A stretch of DNA of 64,000 bases, taken from positions 248,001 to 312,000 of the forward strand of contig CALMVZ010000026.1 of NCBI GenBank assembly GCA_937873155.1. Direction: 5' to 3'. Every line of letters starts with the position of its first letter. Position 1 is the stretch's first letter. The stretch comes from an uncultured Bacteroidota bacterium (GTDB lineage: Bacteria > Bacteroidota > Bacteroidia > B-17B0 > Aurantibacillaceae). Below, one piece after another: positions 42,254 to 51,621 of the stretch. The notes under the pieces were generated by a model. It did not search any database. It was not told where the DNA came from and saw only the letters and a list, made by a program, of their open reading frames with translations. A program made the translations under genes and the position numbers.

Positions 42254-43306
42254 ATGATCAGATCGCTGGGTTATACTATCTATACAGGTAAAACGGTTTT
42301 CAAGGACCTGAATTCATTTCTTAAAAAGCAAAACTACAGCGGCTATTTTATTTTGTGTGATGAGAACACTTTAAAGCATTGCCTGCCAACTTTAATCACA
42401 CAGTGTAAAGAATTGAAGAATGCTGAGATCTTTGAAATTGAAAGTGGTGAGAGTTCAAAAAGTTTGCAGCTTTGTTCTCAATTATGGGAAGCGCTTTTGA
42501 GTTATAATGCAGATAAAAATGCTTTGATCATAAATTTGGGAGGCGGAGTGATCTCTGATCTTGGAGGTTTTATCGCTTCGGTTTATAAAAGAGGTATTGA
42601 TTTTATAAATATCCCTACATCGGTATTGGCAATGGCAGATGCAAGCGTTGGTGGAAAAACAGGAATTGATTTTGCGGGATTGAAAAATACAATAGGAACT
42701 ATTACCCAGCCAAAAGGTGTTTTTGTTTATCCTCCTTTTCTGGAAACACTTCCGGCAAGACATATTGCGAATGGTATGGCGGAAGTTTACAAAATGGCCC
42801 TGATATCAGATAAAGTTCTATGGAAGAAACTAAAACCGGAGAAGAATTTTAATCAGGCATCTGTTATTAAAAGTATAGAGCATAAGAATAATATTGTTAA
42901 GAAGGATCCATACGATAAAGGTGTACGAAAGTCTTTGAATTTTGGACACACTATTGGTCATGCAATTGAATCCGTTCTGTTAGCTAGCGGAATTGATGTT
43001 TTGCATGGAGAAGCGGTTGTGATCGGAATGATCTGTGAGGCAAAGCTATCGTTTGATAAAAAGTTAATATCGAAAGCTGAGTGCTCCGAAATAATTCAAA
43101 TCCTTTCTCAGAAGTTCCCGCTGGTGCCTTTGCCTGCTCTTTTATTTGGTGAAATAATAAAGGCAACGATCAATGATAAGAAGAATAATAAACTTCAGAT
43201 CAGATGCACTTTGTTGAACCGGATCGGTAAATATAAAATTGATGTCACTGTTAGCCCTGACCAGATACTTGATTCTTTAGAATATTACAACTCTCTAAAC
43301 GCATGA
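42254..43306 (+). CDS. aroB: 3-dehydroquinate synthase
   Basis: NAD-dependent cyclisation of DAHP to 3-dehydroquinate; 350 aa. Family segments are NLGGGVISDLGGFIAS, INIPTSVLAMADASVGGKTGID, NGMAEVYKMALI and NFGHTIGHAIE with zinc-binding His residues. It lies 18 nt after the DAHP synthase gene and overlaps aroA by 4 nt. Confidence 0.95.
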   Translation: MIRSLGYTIYTGKTVFKDLNSFLKKQNYSGYFILCDENTLKHCLPTLITQCKELKNAEIFEIESGESSKSLQLCSQLWEALLSYNADKNALIINLGGGVISDLGGFIASVYKRGIDFINIPTSVLAMADASVGGKTGIDFAGLKNTIGTITQPKGVFVYPPFLETLPARHIANGMAEVYKMALISDKVLWKKLKPEKNFNQASVIKSIEHKNNIVKKDPYDKGVRKSLNFGHTIGHAIESVLLASGIDVLHGEAVVIGMICEAKLSFDKKLISKAECSEIIQILSQKFPLVPLPALLFGEIIKATINDKKNNKLQIRCTLLNRIGKYKIDVTVSPDQILDSLEYYNSLNA

Positions 43307-44535
43307 TGCAGATCTCACCTCCAACAGGAAGTATACAAACAGAGGTCGAACTACCAGGTTCGAAAAGCATCAGTAACCGTTTGTTAATGATCCGTGCAAT
43401 TTCAGGATTGCCGATTCATTTTAAAAATTTATCGGATTCTGAAGACACGATCTTATTAGCAAAAGCACTTGGACAAGTTCAGGGAAAAAAAAGCGGAACA
43501 GTAAATATCAATCACGCCGGAACCGACATGCGCTTTTTAACTGCGCATCTTTCAATTAAAGAAGGTGAGTGGGTCATAACAGGTTCTGAACGGATGAAGC
43601 AGCGTCCGATCTCTGAATTAGTGAATGCGCTTGTGGCGCTTGGCGCTGATATAACATATATAGAAAAACAAGGTTTTCCTCCTCTGAAAATAAATGGAAA
43701 AAAACTCCATGGAGGGAGAATAGAAATTGATGGGAGTATCAGCAGTCAGTTCATTTCCGCATTAATGTTAGTAGCTCCGGCTTTAGGAGAAGAACTCGAA
43801 ATAATTTTGAAAGGAAATATAGTTTCGCTTCCTTATATAAAAATGACTAGTGAATTACTTAAACTTTTTGGCGTGTACGTTTCATTCAATGGAAAAAGGA
43901 TTACTGTTACTCCCGCACCTTTCAGCATGTTGAATGATCAGTTCCTGGTTGAATCAGATTGGTCAGCCGCTTCGTATTGGTTCAACCTCGTTGCATTGAC
44001 TAATAATTCTGAGATCGAATTAAAATATCTTGATAAAGTGAGTCTGCAAGCTGACTCGATTTTGCCTGAGATTTATAACAAGCTGGGAGTAAGAACTGAA
44101 TTCGTTGAGAAAGGAGTTTGTTTAAGAAGCAAACAAAGTACTGTTGAAGAATTTGAATATGATTTTACAAATTGTCCGGATATTGCACAAACAATTGCTG
44201 TTACTTGTTTTGGGTTGGGAATAAAAGCACATTTAACAGGACTTCAAACTTTAAAAATAAAAGAAACTGACCGGATCATTGCTCTTAAAACAGAATTAGA
44301 AAAACTTGGCGCAAGTGTTGAAGCAACTGAAAATTCATTAAAGATAGTTTCGCCTGTTAATTATAACATAAACCAACCAGCAATATTGACATACAACGAT
44401 CATCGTATGGCTATGAGCTTTGCTCCGCTTGCAATAAAATTCCCTCAAATTAAATTACAAAACCCTGAGGTTGTAGATAAATCTTATCCGGCTTTCTGGG
44501 ACGATCTTCAGCAGGCAGGTTTTAGTGTAGATTAA
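43303..44535 (+). CDS. aroA: 3-phosphoshikimate 1-carboxyvinyltransferase (EPSP synthase)
   Basis: Penultimate shikimate step, adding the enolpyruvyl group from PEP. It has 410 aa. PGSKSISNRLLMIRA is at the N-terminus, then AGTDMRFLTA (Phe where most enzymes have Pro after MR), ISSQFISALM and LKIKETDRI. These pieces place it in a shorter, divergent EPSP synthase branch that I associate with Bacteroidota. It is the last gene of the trp-aro operon and converges with the iron-permease-like gene 1 nt away; no hairpin terminator is visible between them. Confidence 0.93.
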   Translation: MMQISPPTGSIQTEVELPGSKSISNRLLMIRAISGLPIHFKNLSDSEDTILLAKALGQVQGKKSGTVNINHAGTDMRFLTAHLSIKEGEWVITGSERMKQRPISELVNALVALGADITYIEKQGFPPLKINGKKLHGGRIEIDGSISSQFISALMLVAPALGEELEIILKGNIVSLPYIKMTSELLKLFGVYVSFNGKRITVTPAPFSMLNDQFLVESDWSAASYWFNLVALTNNSEIELKYLDKVSLQADSILPEIYNKLGVRTEFVEKGVCLRSKQSTVEEFEYDFTNCPDIAQTIAVTCFGLGIKAHLTGLQTLKIKETDRIIALKTELEKLGASVEATENSLKIVSPVNYNINQPAILTYNDHRMAMSFAPLAIKFPQIKLQNPEVVDKSYPAFWDDLQQAGFSVD

Positions 44536-44536
44536 A

Positions 44537-44983
44537 TTATTTTTTAGTGTATTTGGTCTTATGAAGCTCCCGGGCTTCTTCAATAGAATGTGAAACAGAT
44601 AGATCCCTTTCTTTTTTGGCCATCTCATTAAGGTGAACGTAATATTTATGAAGTGTTTCCAATTCTTTTTCATTGAGATTTTCTGCATCAACAAGACGGT
44701 TACTCGGACCTTTTAATGAAGCGATCAGTTCATTTAATTTTAAATGGACAGCTTTCGAATCTTTATTTTGCGCCCGTTGTATCAGAAAAACCATTAGAAA
44801 AGTTATAATGGTTGTTCCGGTATTGATGACCAATTGCCAGGTGTCAGAAAAATTAAATATAGGTCCTGTTATGATCCACGCAAGAATTACAAATATGGAA
44901 ATTATAAAGGCAGTAGTAGATCCGGCGAACTCTGTACAATAACGGGAGATCTTCTCAAAGAATTCAGTCTTCTTTTTTTTCAT
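44537..44983 (-). CDS. Low-affinity iron permease family membrane protein
   Basis: A 148-aa protein from the ATG at 44983 (MKKKKTEFFEKISRYCTEF). It has two TM helices (TAFIISIFVILAWIITGPIF and WQLVINTGTTIITFLMVFLIQ) followed by a cytoplasmic helical tail (LKLNELIASLKGPSNRLVDAEN), which matches the family named after yeast Fet4. The short bacterial versions may not transport iron. I reject the longer start at 45049 because a terminator for the upstream gene lies at 45001-45027, inside that extension. Confidence 0.85.
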   Translation of the reverse strand: MKKKKTEFFEKISRYCTEFAGSTTAFIISIFVILAWIITGPIFNFSDTWQLVINTGTTIITFLMVFLIQRAQNKDSKAVHLKLNELIASLKGPSNRLVDAENLNEKELETLHKYYVHLNEMAKKERDLSVSHSIEEARELHKTKYTKK

Positions 44984-45000
44984 GAGAGCAAGATAACAAA

Positions 45001-45027
45001 AAACCCCCCGGAAGATCCGGAGGGTTT
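45001..45027 (-). terminator. Terminator after the large protease gene
   Basis: A hairpin of twelve-nucleotide arms with one mismatch and an AGA loop lies in a CCCCCCGG/CCGGAGGG context. Read on the minus strand it is followed by TTTTTTG. It begins 19 nt after the stop codon of the 1734-codon gene. Confidence 0.75.
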
Positions 45028-45045
45028 GAATGATGTAAGATACGT

Positions 45046-48000
45046 TCAATCTTTAATTATCTGGGATTTATATAACTGCATACTGTTTTTTGTAATTCGT
45101 ATATGATAAATACCATCCGAATGTTCAGCCATATTTACTTTTATTTTGTTATCTGTTATAATTTGTTTTCTGATCAGTTGCCCGGTGTTATTGTAAATTT
45201 CCAAATATACGTTCTCTGATAACTGAGCTGTTGTAATAGTGAATTCACCATTGTTAGGATTTGGATAAACCGCAAACGTTTCATCTGCAGAATTAACAGT
45301 TGTAATTCCGGTACAAGGGGATACTGATTGTGTAATTACAGAGGAGCTTGAACATCCTGCAGCATTTGTTCCGTTAACAGTATAGTTTGTTGTAACGGTT
45401 GGACTAACACTAATGCTTATACTATTAGAACCGGTACTCCATGAATAAGTAGTTGATGAACCGCTTGCTGTCAGGGTTACACTTTGTCCGACACATATAA
45501 GGGATGAAGAACCCGAAACACTAATACTTGGACCGCTGATTACTGAAATAGTAACTGTTCTTGTATTACTACAGCTTCCGTTACTTCCGGTGACAGTATA
45601 AGTTGCAGTAACGGAAGGAGAGACACTAATACCACTTGTGACAGCACCTGTACTCCAGCTATAAGTTGAAGCACCGCTTGCCGTTAAATTAGAAGTGTTT
45701 CCTGAACAAATTATACTTGGTGTTGCAATCACAGTTACGGTAGGTGTTGTATTAACAGTTAACGAAATTGTTTTTGTGTCCGTACAGCTACCATTTGAAC
45801 CTATTACTGTATAATTTGTTGTTGCGGTTGGTGTAACTACTATTACTGCAGTTGTAGCGCCTGTATTCCATGAATATGTTGGAGCGCCGCTTGCAGTGAT
45901 CGTTGCGCTACTTCCGGAACATATTACTGATGAAGTTGTACTAACAGAAACACCGGGAGTTGCAATAGTATTTACAGATACTGTTCTTGTGACCGAACAT
46001 CCTGCGGCATTTGATCCGGTAACGGTATAAATTGTAGTTGTGATTGGTGTAACTGCAATAACACTTGTTGTCGCTGCTGTACTCCAACTATAAGTTGTGG
46101 CACCTGATGCTGTTAATGTAGAAGTGCTTCCCGTACAAACTAAAGTTGGGCTCGCAACTACATTGACAGTTGGATTCGAATTTACAATTAGTGTTACTGT
46201 CTGAGATCCTGAGCAGCTTCCTGTGGTTCCGATCACAGTATAAGTAGTAGTTGTGGTTGGAGAAACAATTATCGAAGATGTTGTTCCGCCGGTATTCCAT
46301 GAATAAGTAGTTGCTCCGCTTGCACTGATAGTGGCTGTTGCGCCGCTGCAAATTGCACTTTGAGATGCAGCTGCTGTAACAACAGGGGATCCTGACGTAA
46401 TGGTTACAGATTGCGCAGCTTTACAACCATTTCCGTTTGTAAATGTTGCGGTATAAACCCCGGGAACAGTTGTTGTGATCGCAGATGATGTAGCACCTGT
46501 GCTCCATGAATAAGTGAATGGTCCCGGAGGTCCGGATCCGTTTGCTGTTAATGTACTTGCGTTGCCTGTACAAATTACCAATGGATTAGCTGTAACAGTT
46601 ATAACAGGAGCTGCCTGAACATTTATAGTGATCGTTCTTGTTCCTGTACATCCGCCCCCATTAGAACCTGTTAAGGTATATGTTGTGTTAACGGTTGGTG
46701 AAACCACAACTGAAGTAGTCGTCATGCCACCCGGCATCCACGTATAGTTTGTAGCTCCGCTTCCTGTTAAAGTAGCTGAAGTTCCCGCACATATCGGAGA
46801 TCCGCTTGAGGTGATAGTAACGCTTGGAGCAGCATTCACAGTTACAGATAGTGTTGTTGTATTTGAACAGGTTGCGTTTGATCCGGTCACAGTATAAGTT
46901 GTAGTTACAGTCGGACTAACATTAATTCCGGAAGTTGTTGCACCCGTACTCCAACTATAAGTGGAAGCGCCGGAAGCATTAAGTGAAGTGGTTCCTCCTG
47001 CACAGATCGCAGTAGGACTTGCAACAACATTAATTGTAGGAGTGGTGTTAACCGTTAGCTGAACAGTTTGTGTCGCGGTACATCCTGAACCTGTTGCACC
47101 TGTTACAGTATAAATTGTTGTGATGGATGGAGAAACAACTATAACAGAAGTTGTGGCACTGGTGTTCCAGGTATAAGTTAAGGCACCATTCGCGGTCAAT
47201 GTAGATGATCCGCCGGTACAAATTGAGGTTGGACTTGATACAACACTAACGACCGGCGGAGACATGATAAATACACCAACTGTTCTTGTAGCACTGCATC
47301 CAAAACTATTTGTTCCTGTTACTGTGTAAGACGTTGCGATGGTTGGACTCACAACAGTTGTTACACTTGTTGATCCCGTGCTCCATGAATACGTTGCAGC
47401 ACCACCGGCAGTTAATGTAGAGCTTTGTCCTGCACACATAATACTTGGATTTGCTACAGCAGTTACTGTCGGGTTTGGATTCACAGTAATAGAAATTGTG
47501 TTTGAACCGGTACAACTTCCGCTCGTTCCGTTTACTGTATAATTTGTAGTTGTAGTAGGAGAAACTACAATTGAAGACGTGGTTGGTCCGGTATTCCATG
47601 TGTAAGTTGCCGCACCACTTGCTGTAAGGGTTACTGAACCACCTGCGCAAACTGATGTTGGTGTTGCGGCAATATTAATTGTTAAGCCTGCTGCTGCATT
47701 TAGTGAATAAGAAAGAGAACCACTGCATCCGTTGCCATTTGTAACACTTGCCGTATATACTCCTGTAGTGCTGCCTGTGATCGCTGCTGAAGTTGCGCCT
47801 GTAGACCATGAATAAGTGAATGGGCCGGGTCCTGAACCGGATGCTGTTAATGTAGCAGTACTGCCGGGACAGATTGTTAATGGATTAGAGGAAATTGTAA
47901 CGGTAGGTAAAGGATTCACTACAACTTGGGTGGTTCTTGTTGAACTACAACCCGACGCGTTAGAACCTGTAAGAGTATAAATGGTAGTTGCTGTGGGGGA

Positions 48001-50250
48001 AACTGCAATACTTGAAGTGTTTATACTTCCCGGCATCCAGGTATAATTCGTTGCACCGCTTCCAAAGAATGTTGTTGAATTCCCAATACAAACAGTAGCA
48101 GATGGCGGATTAATATTTACCGTTGGCGTTGTACTAATAGTTATTGAAACAGTTCCGGTATTCGAACAAGTTCCATTAGCTCCGGTAACGGTATATGTTG
48201 TATTTGCTGTTGGAGTTACTACAATTGTTGCTCCTGTCAACGAACCGGGCATCCATGTGTAAGTTGCAGCACCGCTCACCGTAAGTGTTGAGCTTCCGCC
48301 TGAGCAAAGGATTGCAGGATTGGCAACAGCAGTAACAGTAGGAGTGGTATTGACCGTTACCTGTACAGTTCGGGTTGATGTACACCCGGCCGCATTTGCT
48401 CCTGTTAAAGTATAAGTAGTGGTTATAGCCGGACTAACGACAACAGCAGCCGTTGTCATTCCGCCTGGTGTCCATGTATAATTCACAGCACCGCTTCCTG
48501 TTAAAGTTGTAGAGTTACCTGAACAAATAGTTGCACTTGTTGGTGTGATATTAACAGTTGGATTTGCAGAAACGCCAATTGAAATAGTTCTTGTTCCAAT
48601 ACAAGTTCCGTTAGCTCCTGTTACTGTATAAGTTGTTGCTACAGTCGGCGAAACTATTATTGAAGATGTTGTTGGTCCTGTATTCCATGAATAAGTTGCA
48701 GCGCCTGTTGCAATCAGGGTTACAGAATTTCCCGCGCACATAATGGTTGGTGTAGCTGTGATCGTAACAACAGGCACAGCATTTACAGTAATTGTTTTTA
48801 TAATCGGAGTACTATTCCCGCCGCCATTAGATGCGATCAATGTGATCGAATAAATTCCCGCTGCTGTATAAGTAACTGTAGGACTTTGTAAAGTAGATGT
48901 TGAAGGAGAGCCTCCTGTCATAGTATACGACCACGCTCCCGGACTTCCTGTTGACATATCAGTGATGGTTGCAGTTTGTCCGGCGCAAATTGGATTTGGT
49001 ACAATTGTAAAGTTTGCGGTTGGCGCAGGTACAGAACATAATCCGTGTGTTCCTAATTGATTTCTGTACGGACTGTTCATCATTGCTGTTTGTAAGCGTG
49101 TACGTTGATCGTTAGTGAACATGTACATAGCAAGATCGTCTGTATAATCCATAAAATTCATGAACATTTCCCCGTTAGGAGCATTACTCGGAGGCCCGGC
49201 ACAACTACCGGATTTCAAAGGATAAGCAGGATTCCCGAAATTACTTGAAGATGCCGGAGGCGTATCATTACAATAATCAGTTAAGCATGTTCCATCACCC
49301 CAAATATGCCTTAAACCTACCCAATGTCCGATCTCATGTGTGCAGGTACGTCCTTTATCATAAGGGGCTGCATATGCACCTCCCGGGAAAATAGTACTCG
49401 AACCAAATGCTGCTGACCACGACCAAAATCCATCTGTTGTTGCAGTACCGACACCGCCCGGAATTCCTGTTAATCCACTCAGAGGAGGAAATGTTGCGTA
49501 ACCTAATAAACCAACAGCCGCATTTTGATCACTCACCCAAATATTCATGTATTTTCTAACATTCCAGATTGTGTTAGGTTTGATGTAGCCATTTATAAAT
49601 CCCTGGAGTTTTCCAGGAGTATTATAAACTGCATTGGCAGGATTCTTCGATGTAAAAGTTCCTGTTAAAGCAGGCAGAGTATTATAATTTACCCTGTGGA
49701 TACCCGGTTCTGTAAGTGTATTTCCTAAACTATCCTGTAAAGCCAGACAAAATGTAACACCTGTATTTGCAATTTTAATCCTGGCAAGAGCATCTTTGCT
49801 GGCTGCAGAAACGATAGTATTGGTTGCCCATGTTGTAAATGCTGTTGCAGGATAATTGCCAACGTTTTGTCCTACACCGGCAAAGTCATCATTAAGAACC
49901 TGGATCTGGGAGTTCAATTGTCCTTGCGCCAGATTTGGGAATGTTCCTACAGCTTGCCCGCCATGAATTACATGAATGATAACAGGAATTGTATAAACCG
50001 CCTGGGTACTGTTACCGCTTCCTTGCTTAGCCGATTCAGTTATTTCCGGATTGGCAGCTAAAAATTCAGCTACTTTCTTCTGTAATAGTTCTTCCCATTG
50101 TTGCGAAGGAATGTCTGTACCACATGTTCTCTGCGGCGGCCCTTGAATGAAAGTTGGTGTTTGTTTCGGATTATTTTGCGAAGTAAGATCAACAAACGAA
50201 AACAGCCCGCATAAAATGAGAACTTTTAAGAGTAGATTTTTTACTTTCAT
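45046..50250 (-). CDS. Giant secreted pappalysin-like (M43) metalloprotease with Ig-like repeats and T9SS tail
   Basis: A 1734-aa exported protein. A signal peptide is followed by a metallopeptidase domain (about 70-410) with zinc motif HEIGHWVGLRH and Met-turn region MNFMDYTDD, typical of the pappalysin (PAPP-A/M43B) family. A PKD domain covers about 415-485. About 16 Ig/PKD-like modules of ~72 aa follow (about 490-1648), each with a CxGxSxTLTASGA, TYSWSTG and YTVTGSN core. The C-terminus is a type A T9SS domain (FAVYPNPNNGEFTI...GIYHIRITKNSM). Likely a cell-surface or released protease with a long stalk or adhesive region. A weak box TAAATTTA lies at 50268-50275. Confidence 0.95.
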   Translation of the reverse strand: MKVKNLLLKVLILCGLFSFVDLTSQNNPKQTPTFIQGPPQRTCGTDIPSQQWEELLQKKVAEFLAANPEITESAKQGSGNSTQAVYTIPVIIHVIHGGQAVGTFPNLAQGQLNSQIQVLNDDFAGVGQNVGNYPATAFTTWATNTIVSAASKDALARIKIANTGVTFCLALQDSLGNTLTEPGIHRVNYNTLPALTGTFTSKNPANAVYNTPGKLQGFINGYIKPNTIWNVRKYMNIWVSDQNAAVGLLGYATFPPLSGLTGIPGGVGTATTDGFWSWSAAFGSSTIFPGGAYAAPYDKGRTCTHEIGHWVGLRHIWGDGTCLTDYCNDTPPASSSNFGNPAYPLKSGSCAGPPSNAPNGEMFMNFMDYTDDLAMYMFTNDQRTRLQTAMMNSPYRNQLGTHGLCSVPAPTANFTIVPNPICAGQTATITDMSTGSPGAWSYTMTGGSPSTSTLQSPTVTYTAAGIYSITLIASNGGGNSTPIIKTITVNAVPVVTITATPTIMCAGNSVTLIATGAATYSWNTGPTTSSIIVSPTVATTYTVTGANGTCIGTRTISIGVSANPTVNITPTSATICSGNSTTLTGSGAVNYTWTPGGMTTAAVVVSPAITTTYTLTGANAAGCTSTRTVQVTVNTTPTVTAVANPAILCSGGSSTLTVSGAATYTWMPGSLTGATIVVTPTANTTYTVTGANGTCSNTGTVSITISTTPTVNINPPSATVCIGNSTTFFGSGATNYTWMPGSINTSSIAVSPTATTIYTLTGSNASGCSSTRTTQVVVNPLPTVTISSNPLTICPGSTATLTASGSGPGPFTYSWSTGATSAAITGSTTGVYTASVTNGNGCSGSLSYSLNAAAGLTINIAATPTSVCAGGSVTLTASGAATYTWNTGPTTSSIVVSPTTTTNYTVNGTSGSCTGSNTISITVNPNPTVTAVANPSIMCAGQSSTLTAGGAATYSWSTGSTSVTTVVSPTIATSYTVTGTNSFGCSATRTVGVFIMSPPVVSVVSSPTSICTGGSSTLTANGALTYTWNTSATTSVIVVSPSITTIYTVTGATGSGCTATQTVQLTVNTTPTINVVASPTAICAGGTTSLNASGASTYSWSTGATTSGINVSPTVTTTYTVTGSNATCSNTTTLSVTVNAAPSVTITSSGSPICAGTSATLTGSGATNYTWMPGGMTTTSVVVSPTVNTTYTLTGSNGGGCTGTRTITINVQAAPVITVTANPLVICTGNASTLTANGSGPPGPFTYSWSTGATSSAITTTVPGVYTATFTNGNGCKAAQSVTITSGSPVVTAAASQSAICSGATATISASGATTYSWNTGGTTSSIIVSPTTTTTYTVIGTTGSCSGSQTVTLIVNSNPTVNVVASPTLVCTGSTSTLTASGATTYSWSTAATTSVIAVTPITTTIYTVTGSNAAGCSVTRTVSVNTIATPGVSVSTTSSVICSGSSATITASGAPTYSWNTGATTAVIVVTPTATTNYTVIGSNGSCTDTKTISLTVNTTPTVTVIATPSIICSGNTSNLTASGASTYSWSTGAVTSGISVSPSVTATYTVTGSNGSCSNTRTVTISVISGPSISVSGSSSLICVGQSVTLTASGSSTTYSWSTGSNSISISVSPTVTTNYTVNGTNAAGCSSSSVITQSVSPCTGITTVNSADETFAVYPNPNNGEFTITTAQLSENVYLEIYNNTGQLIRKQIITDNKIKVNMAEHSDGIYHIRITKNSMQLYKSQIIKD
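45307..48777 (-). repeat. About 16 tandem Ig-like coding repeats (~216 nt each)
   Basis: The tandem modules of the protease gene span about 3.5 kb. Modules 5 and 11 are a special longer type (SGPGPFTYSWSTGATS..., GVYTA, NGNGC) about 1.3 kb apart (around 47800 and 46500). The modules before (4, 10: ATNYTWMPG) and after (6, 12: TTSSI.VSPTTTT) also match in pairs, indicating a six-module higher-order repeat. Confidence 0.8.
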
Positions 50251-50387
50251 GCATTGAGTTATTTAAATAAATTTAGTGAATATGGGTTTCAGTTCAAATA
50301 CCCTCGTAAGGGTTTTCGACCAAGTTCAATAGATTTCGACCAATAAAAAACGCCTCTAAAAGGTCAATCACCCTCTGGAAAACCTGA

Positions 50388-50419
50388 TTTGATAAAGGGG
50401 ATGTTAAATTGTACATTTG
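50388..50419 (+). promoter_or_regulatory. Promoter of tatC
   Basis: TTTG (50388-50391), a 20-nt spacer and TACATTTG (50412-50419) lie 12 nt before the ATG at 50432. Confidence 0.65.
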
Positions 50420-50431
50420 TTACCGCTTTAG

Positions 50432-51274
50432 ATGGCTCTTATAGAAGAAGAAAATATTACAGAAACCAAACCAAAAGAAATGTCTTTTTTGCAACATCTT
50501 GAAGAGTTGCGTTGGCATTTGGTTAGAAGCGCAGCTGTTATAGTTGTGTTGGCCATTGTTATTTTTTGCTTGCCGGGAATTTTTGTTGATAAGATCTTCT
50601 TAGGTCCTCTTTATCCGGATTTCATTTCCTATAAAGCTTTTTGCGCAATGGGACAAAAGATCGGAGTAGGGGATGTAATGTGTATGAATGTTAAACCGGT
50701 TAAACTGCAAACGCTTGCTATTTCAGAACAGTTCTTTACACACATGTGGTTTGCTTTTTTCGGGGGATTGATCTTAGGATTTCCGTTCTTATTGTGGGAG
50801 TTATGGAAATTTGTTCGCCCTGCTTTAAAGGATAAAGAGATCGGACCTGTAAAGATCTTCATTGTTATTGCTTCAACTTTATTTTTAATTGGAATTGGTT
50901 TTGGTTATTTTATTTTGTTCCCGATGTCCTACAATTTCCTGAGCAATTATCAGATGTCGGATAGCGGATTGATCCAGACAAATCAAACCTTAGACGATTA
51001 TTCTTCTTTTATTACTACAATGACGCTGGTATCCGGAATTATTTTTGAATTGCCTGTTTTAATTTATTTCCTGACAAGAATGACTCTTGTTACACCGCAA
51101 TTCCTCCGTAAATTCAGAAAACACGCGGTGGTTGTAATATTGATAGTTGCAGCAGTTGTGACGCCAAGTCCGGATGTTACTTCACAGATGTTAGTGGCAG
51201 TTCCAATGTATTTCCTTTATGAGATAAGTATCTTCGTTTCTAAGTACGTAGTGAAAAAATATAAATTAGCTTAA
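50432..51274 (+). CDS. tatC: Sec-independent (Tat) translocase subunit TatC
   Basis: The polytopic core of the twin-arginine translocase that binds RR signal peptides. A 280-aa protein with six hydrophobic segments, the N-terminal FLQHLEELRWHLVRS motif with conserved Glu, FGGLILGFPFLLWELWKFVRPAL, and SGIIFELPVLIYFL. tatA is not adjacent. A two-nucleotide gap separates it from the AhpD-like gene, so the pair is likely co-transcribed from the promoter at 50388-50419. Confidence 0.96.
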   Translation: MALIEEENITETKPKEMSFLQHLEELRWHLVRSAAVIVVLAIVIFCLPGIFVDKIFLGPLYPDFISYKAFCAMGQKIGVGDVMCMNVKPVKLQTLAISEQFFTHMWFAFFGGLILGFPFLLWELWKFVRPALKDKEIGPVKIFIVIASTLFLIGIGFGYFILFPMSYNFLSNYQMSDSGLIQTNQTLDDYSSFITTMTLVSGIIFELPVLIYFLTRMTLVTPQFLRKFRKHAVVVILIVAAVVTPSPDVTSQMLVAVPMYFLYEISIFVSKYVVKKYKLA

Positions 51275-51276
51275 CA

Positions 51277-51621
51277 ATGAGTGACCAGGTAAAAGAATTC
51301 AATGAGTATCGTTCTAAAATGAATGATGTTCTAATGAGTAAAGACAATTTAGTATTAAAACGCCTTTTTAATTTAGATACGAATACTTACGCTGCAGGTG
51401 CTTTGGATGTTAAGACCAAGGAAATGTTAGGATTAGTTGCGAGTATGGTTTTGCGTTGTGATGATTGTATAAAATATCATTTAGGAAAATGTAAGGAAGA
51501 AAAATGTACTACTGAAGAAGTGTACGAGATATTTGCTGTTGCAAATATTGTTGGTGGTACAATTGTGATCCCACATACACGGCGGGCTGCTGAGTATTGG
51601 GAAGAATTAAATAAGAGCTAA
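51277..51621 (+). CDS. Carboxymuconolactone decarboxylase/AhpD-like protein
   Basis: A small 114-aa all-helical protein with the AhpD-type redox motif RCDDCIKYHLGKC (CxxC plus His) at about residues 67-79, as in peroxidase-reductant proteins of the CMD superfamily. It lies 2 nt after tatC. Its function is probably a thiol-disulfide or peroxide-related role rather than aromatic decarboxylation. It overlaps the convergent membrane-protein gene by 15 nt. Confidence 0.87.
   Translation: MSDQVKEFNEYRSKMNDVLMSKDNLVLKRLFNLDTNTYAAGALDVKTKEMLGLVASMVLRCDDCIKYHLGKCKEEKCTTEEVYEIFAVANIVGGTIVIPHTRRAAEYWEELNKS

Noticed and set aside
45001-45049. Longer start of the iron-permease-like gene
   Set aside because: The extension contains the terminator hairpin of the upstream protease gene, so it is unlikely to be translated.
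47306-47650. Frames opposite or out of phase in the Ig-like repeat array, Cys/Asn/Tyr-rich
   Set aside because: Low-complexity products caused by frame-shifted reading of Thr/Ser-rich repeats; the main frame is uninterrupted from signal peptide to T9SS tail.
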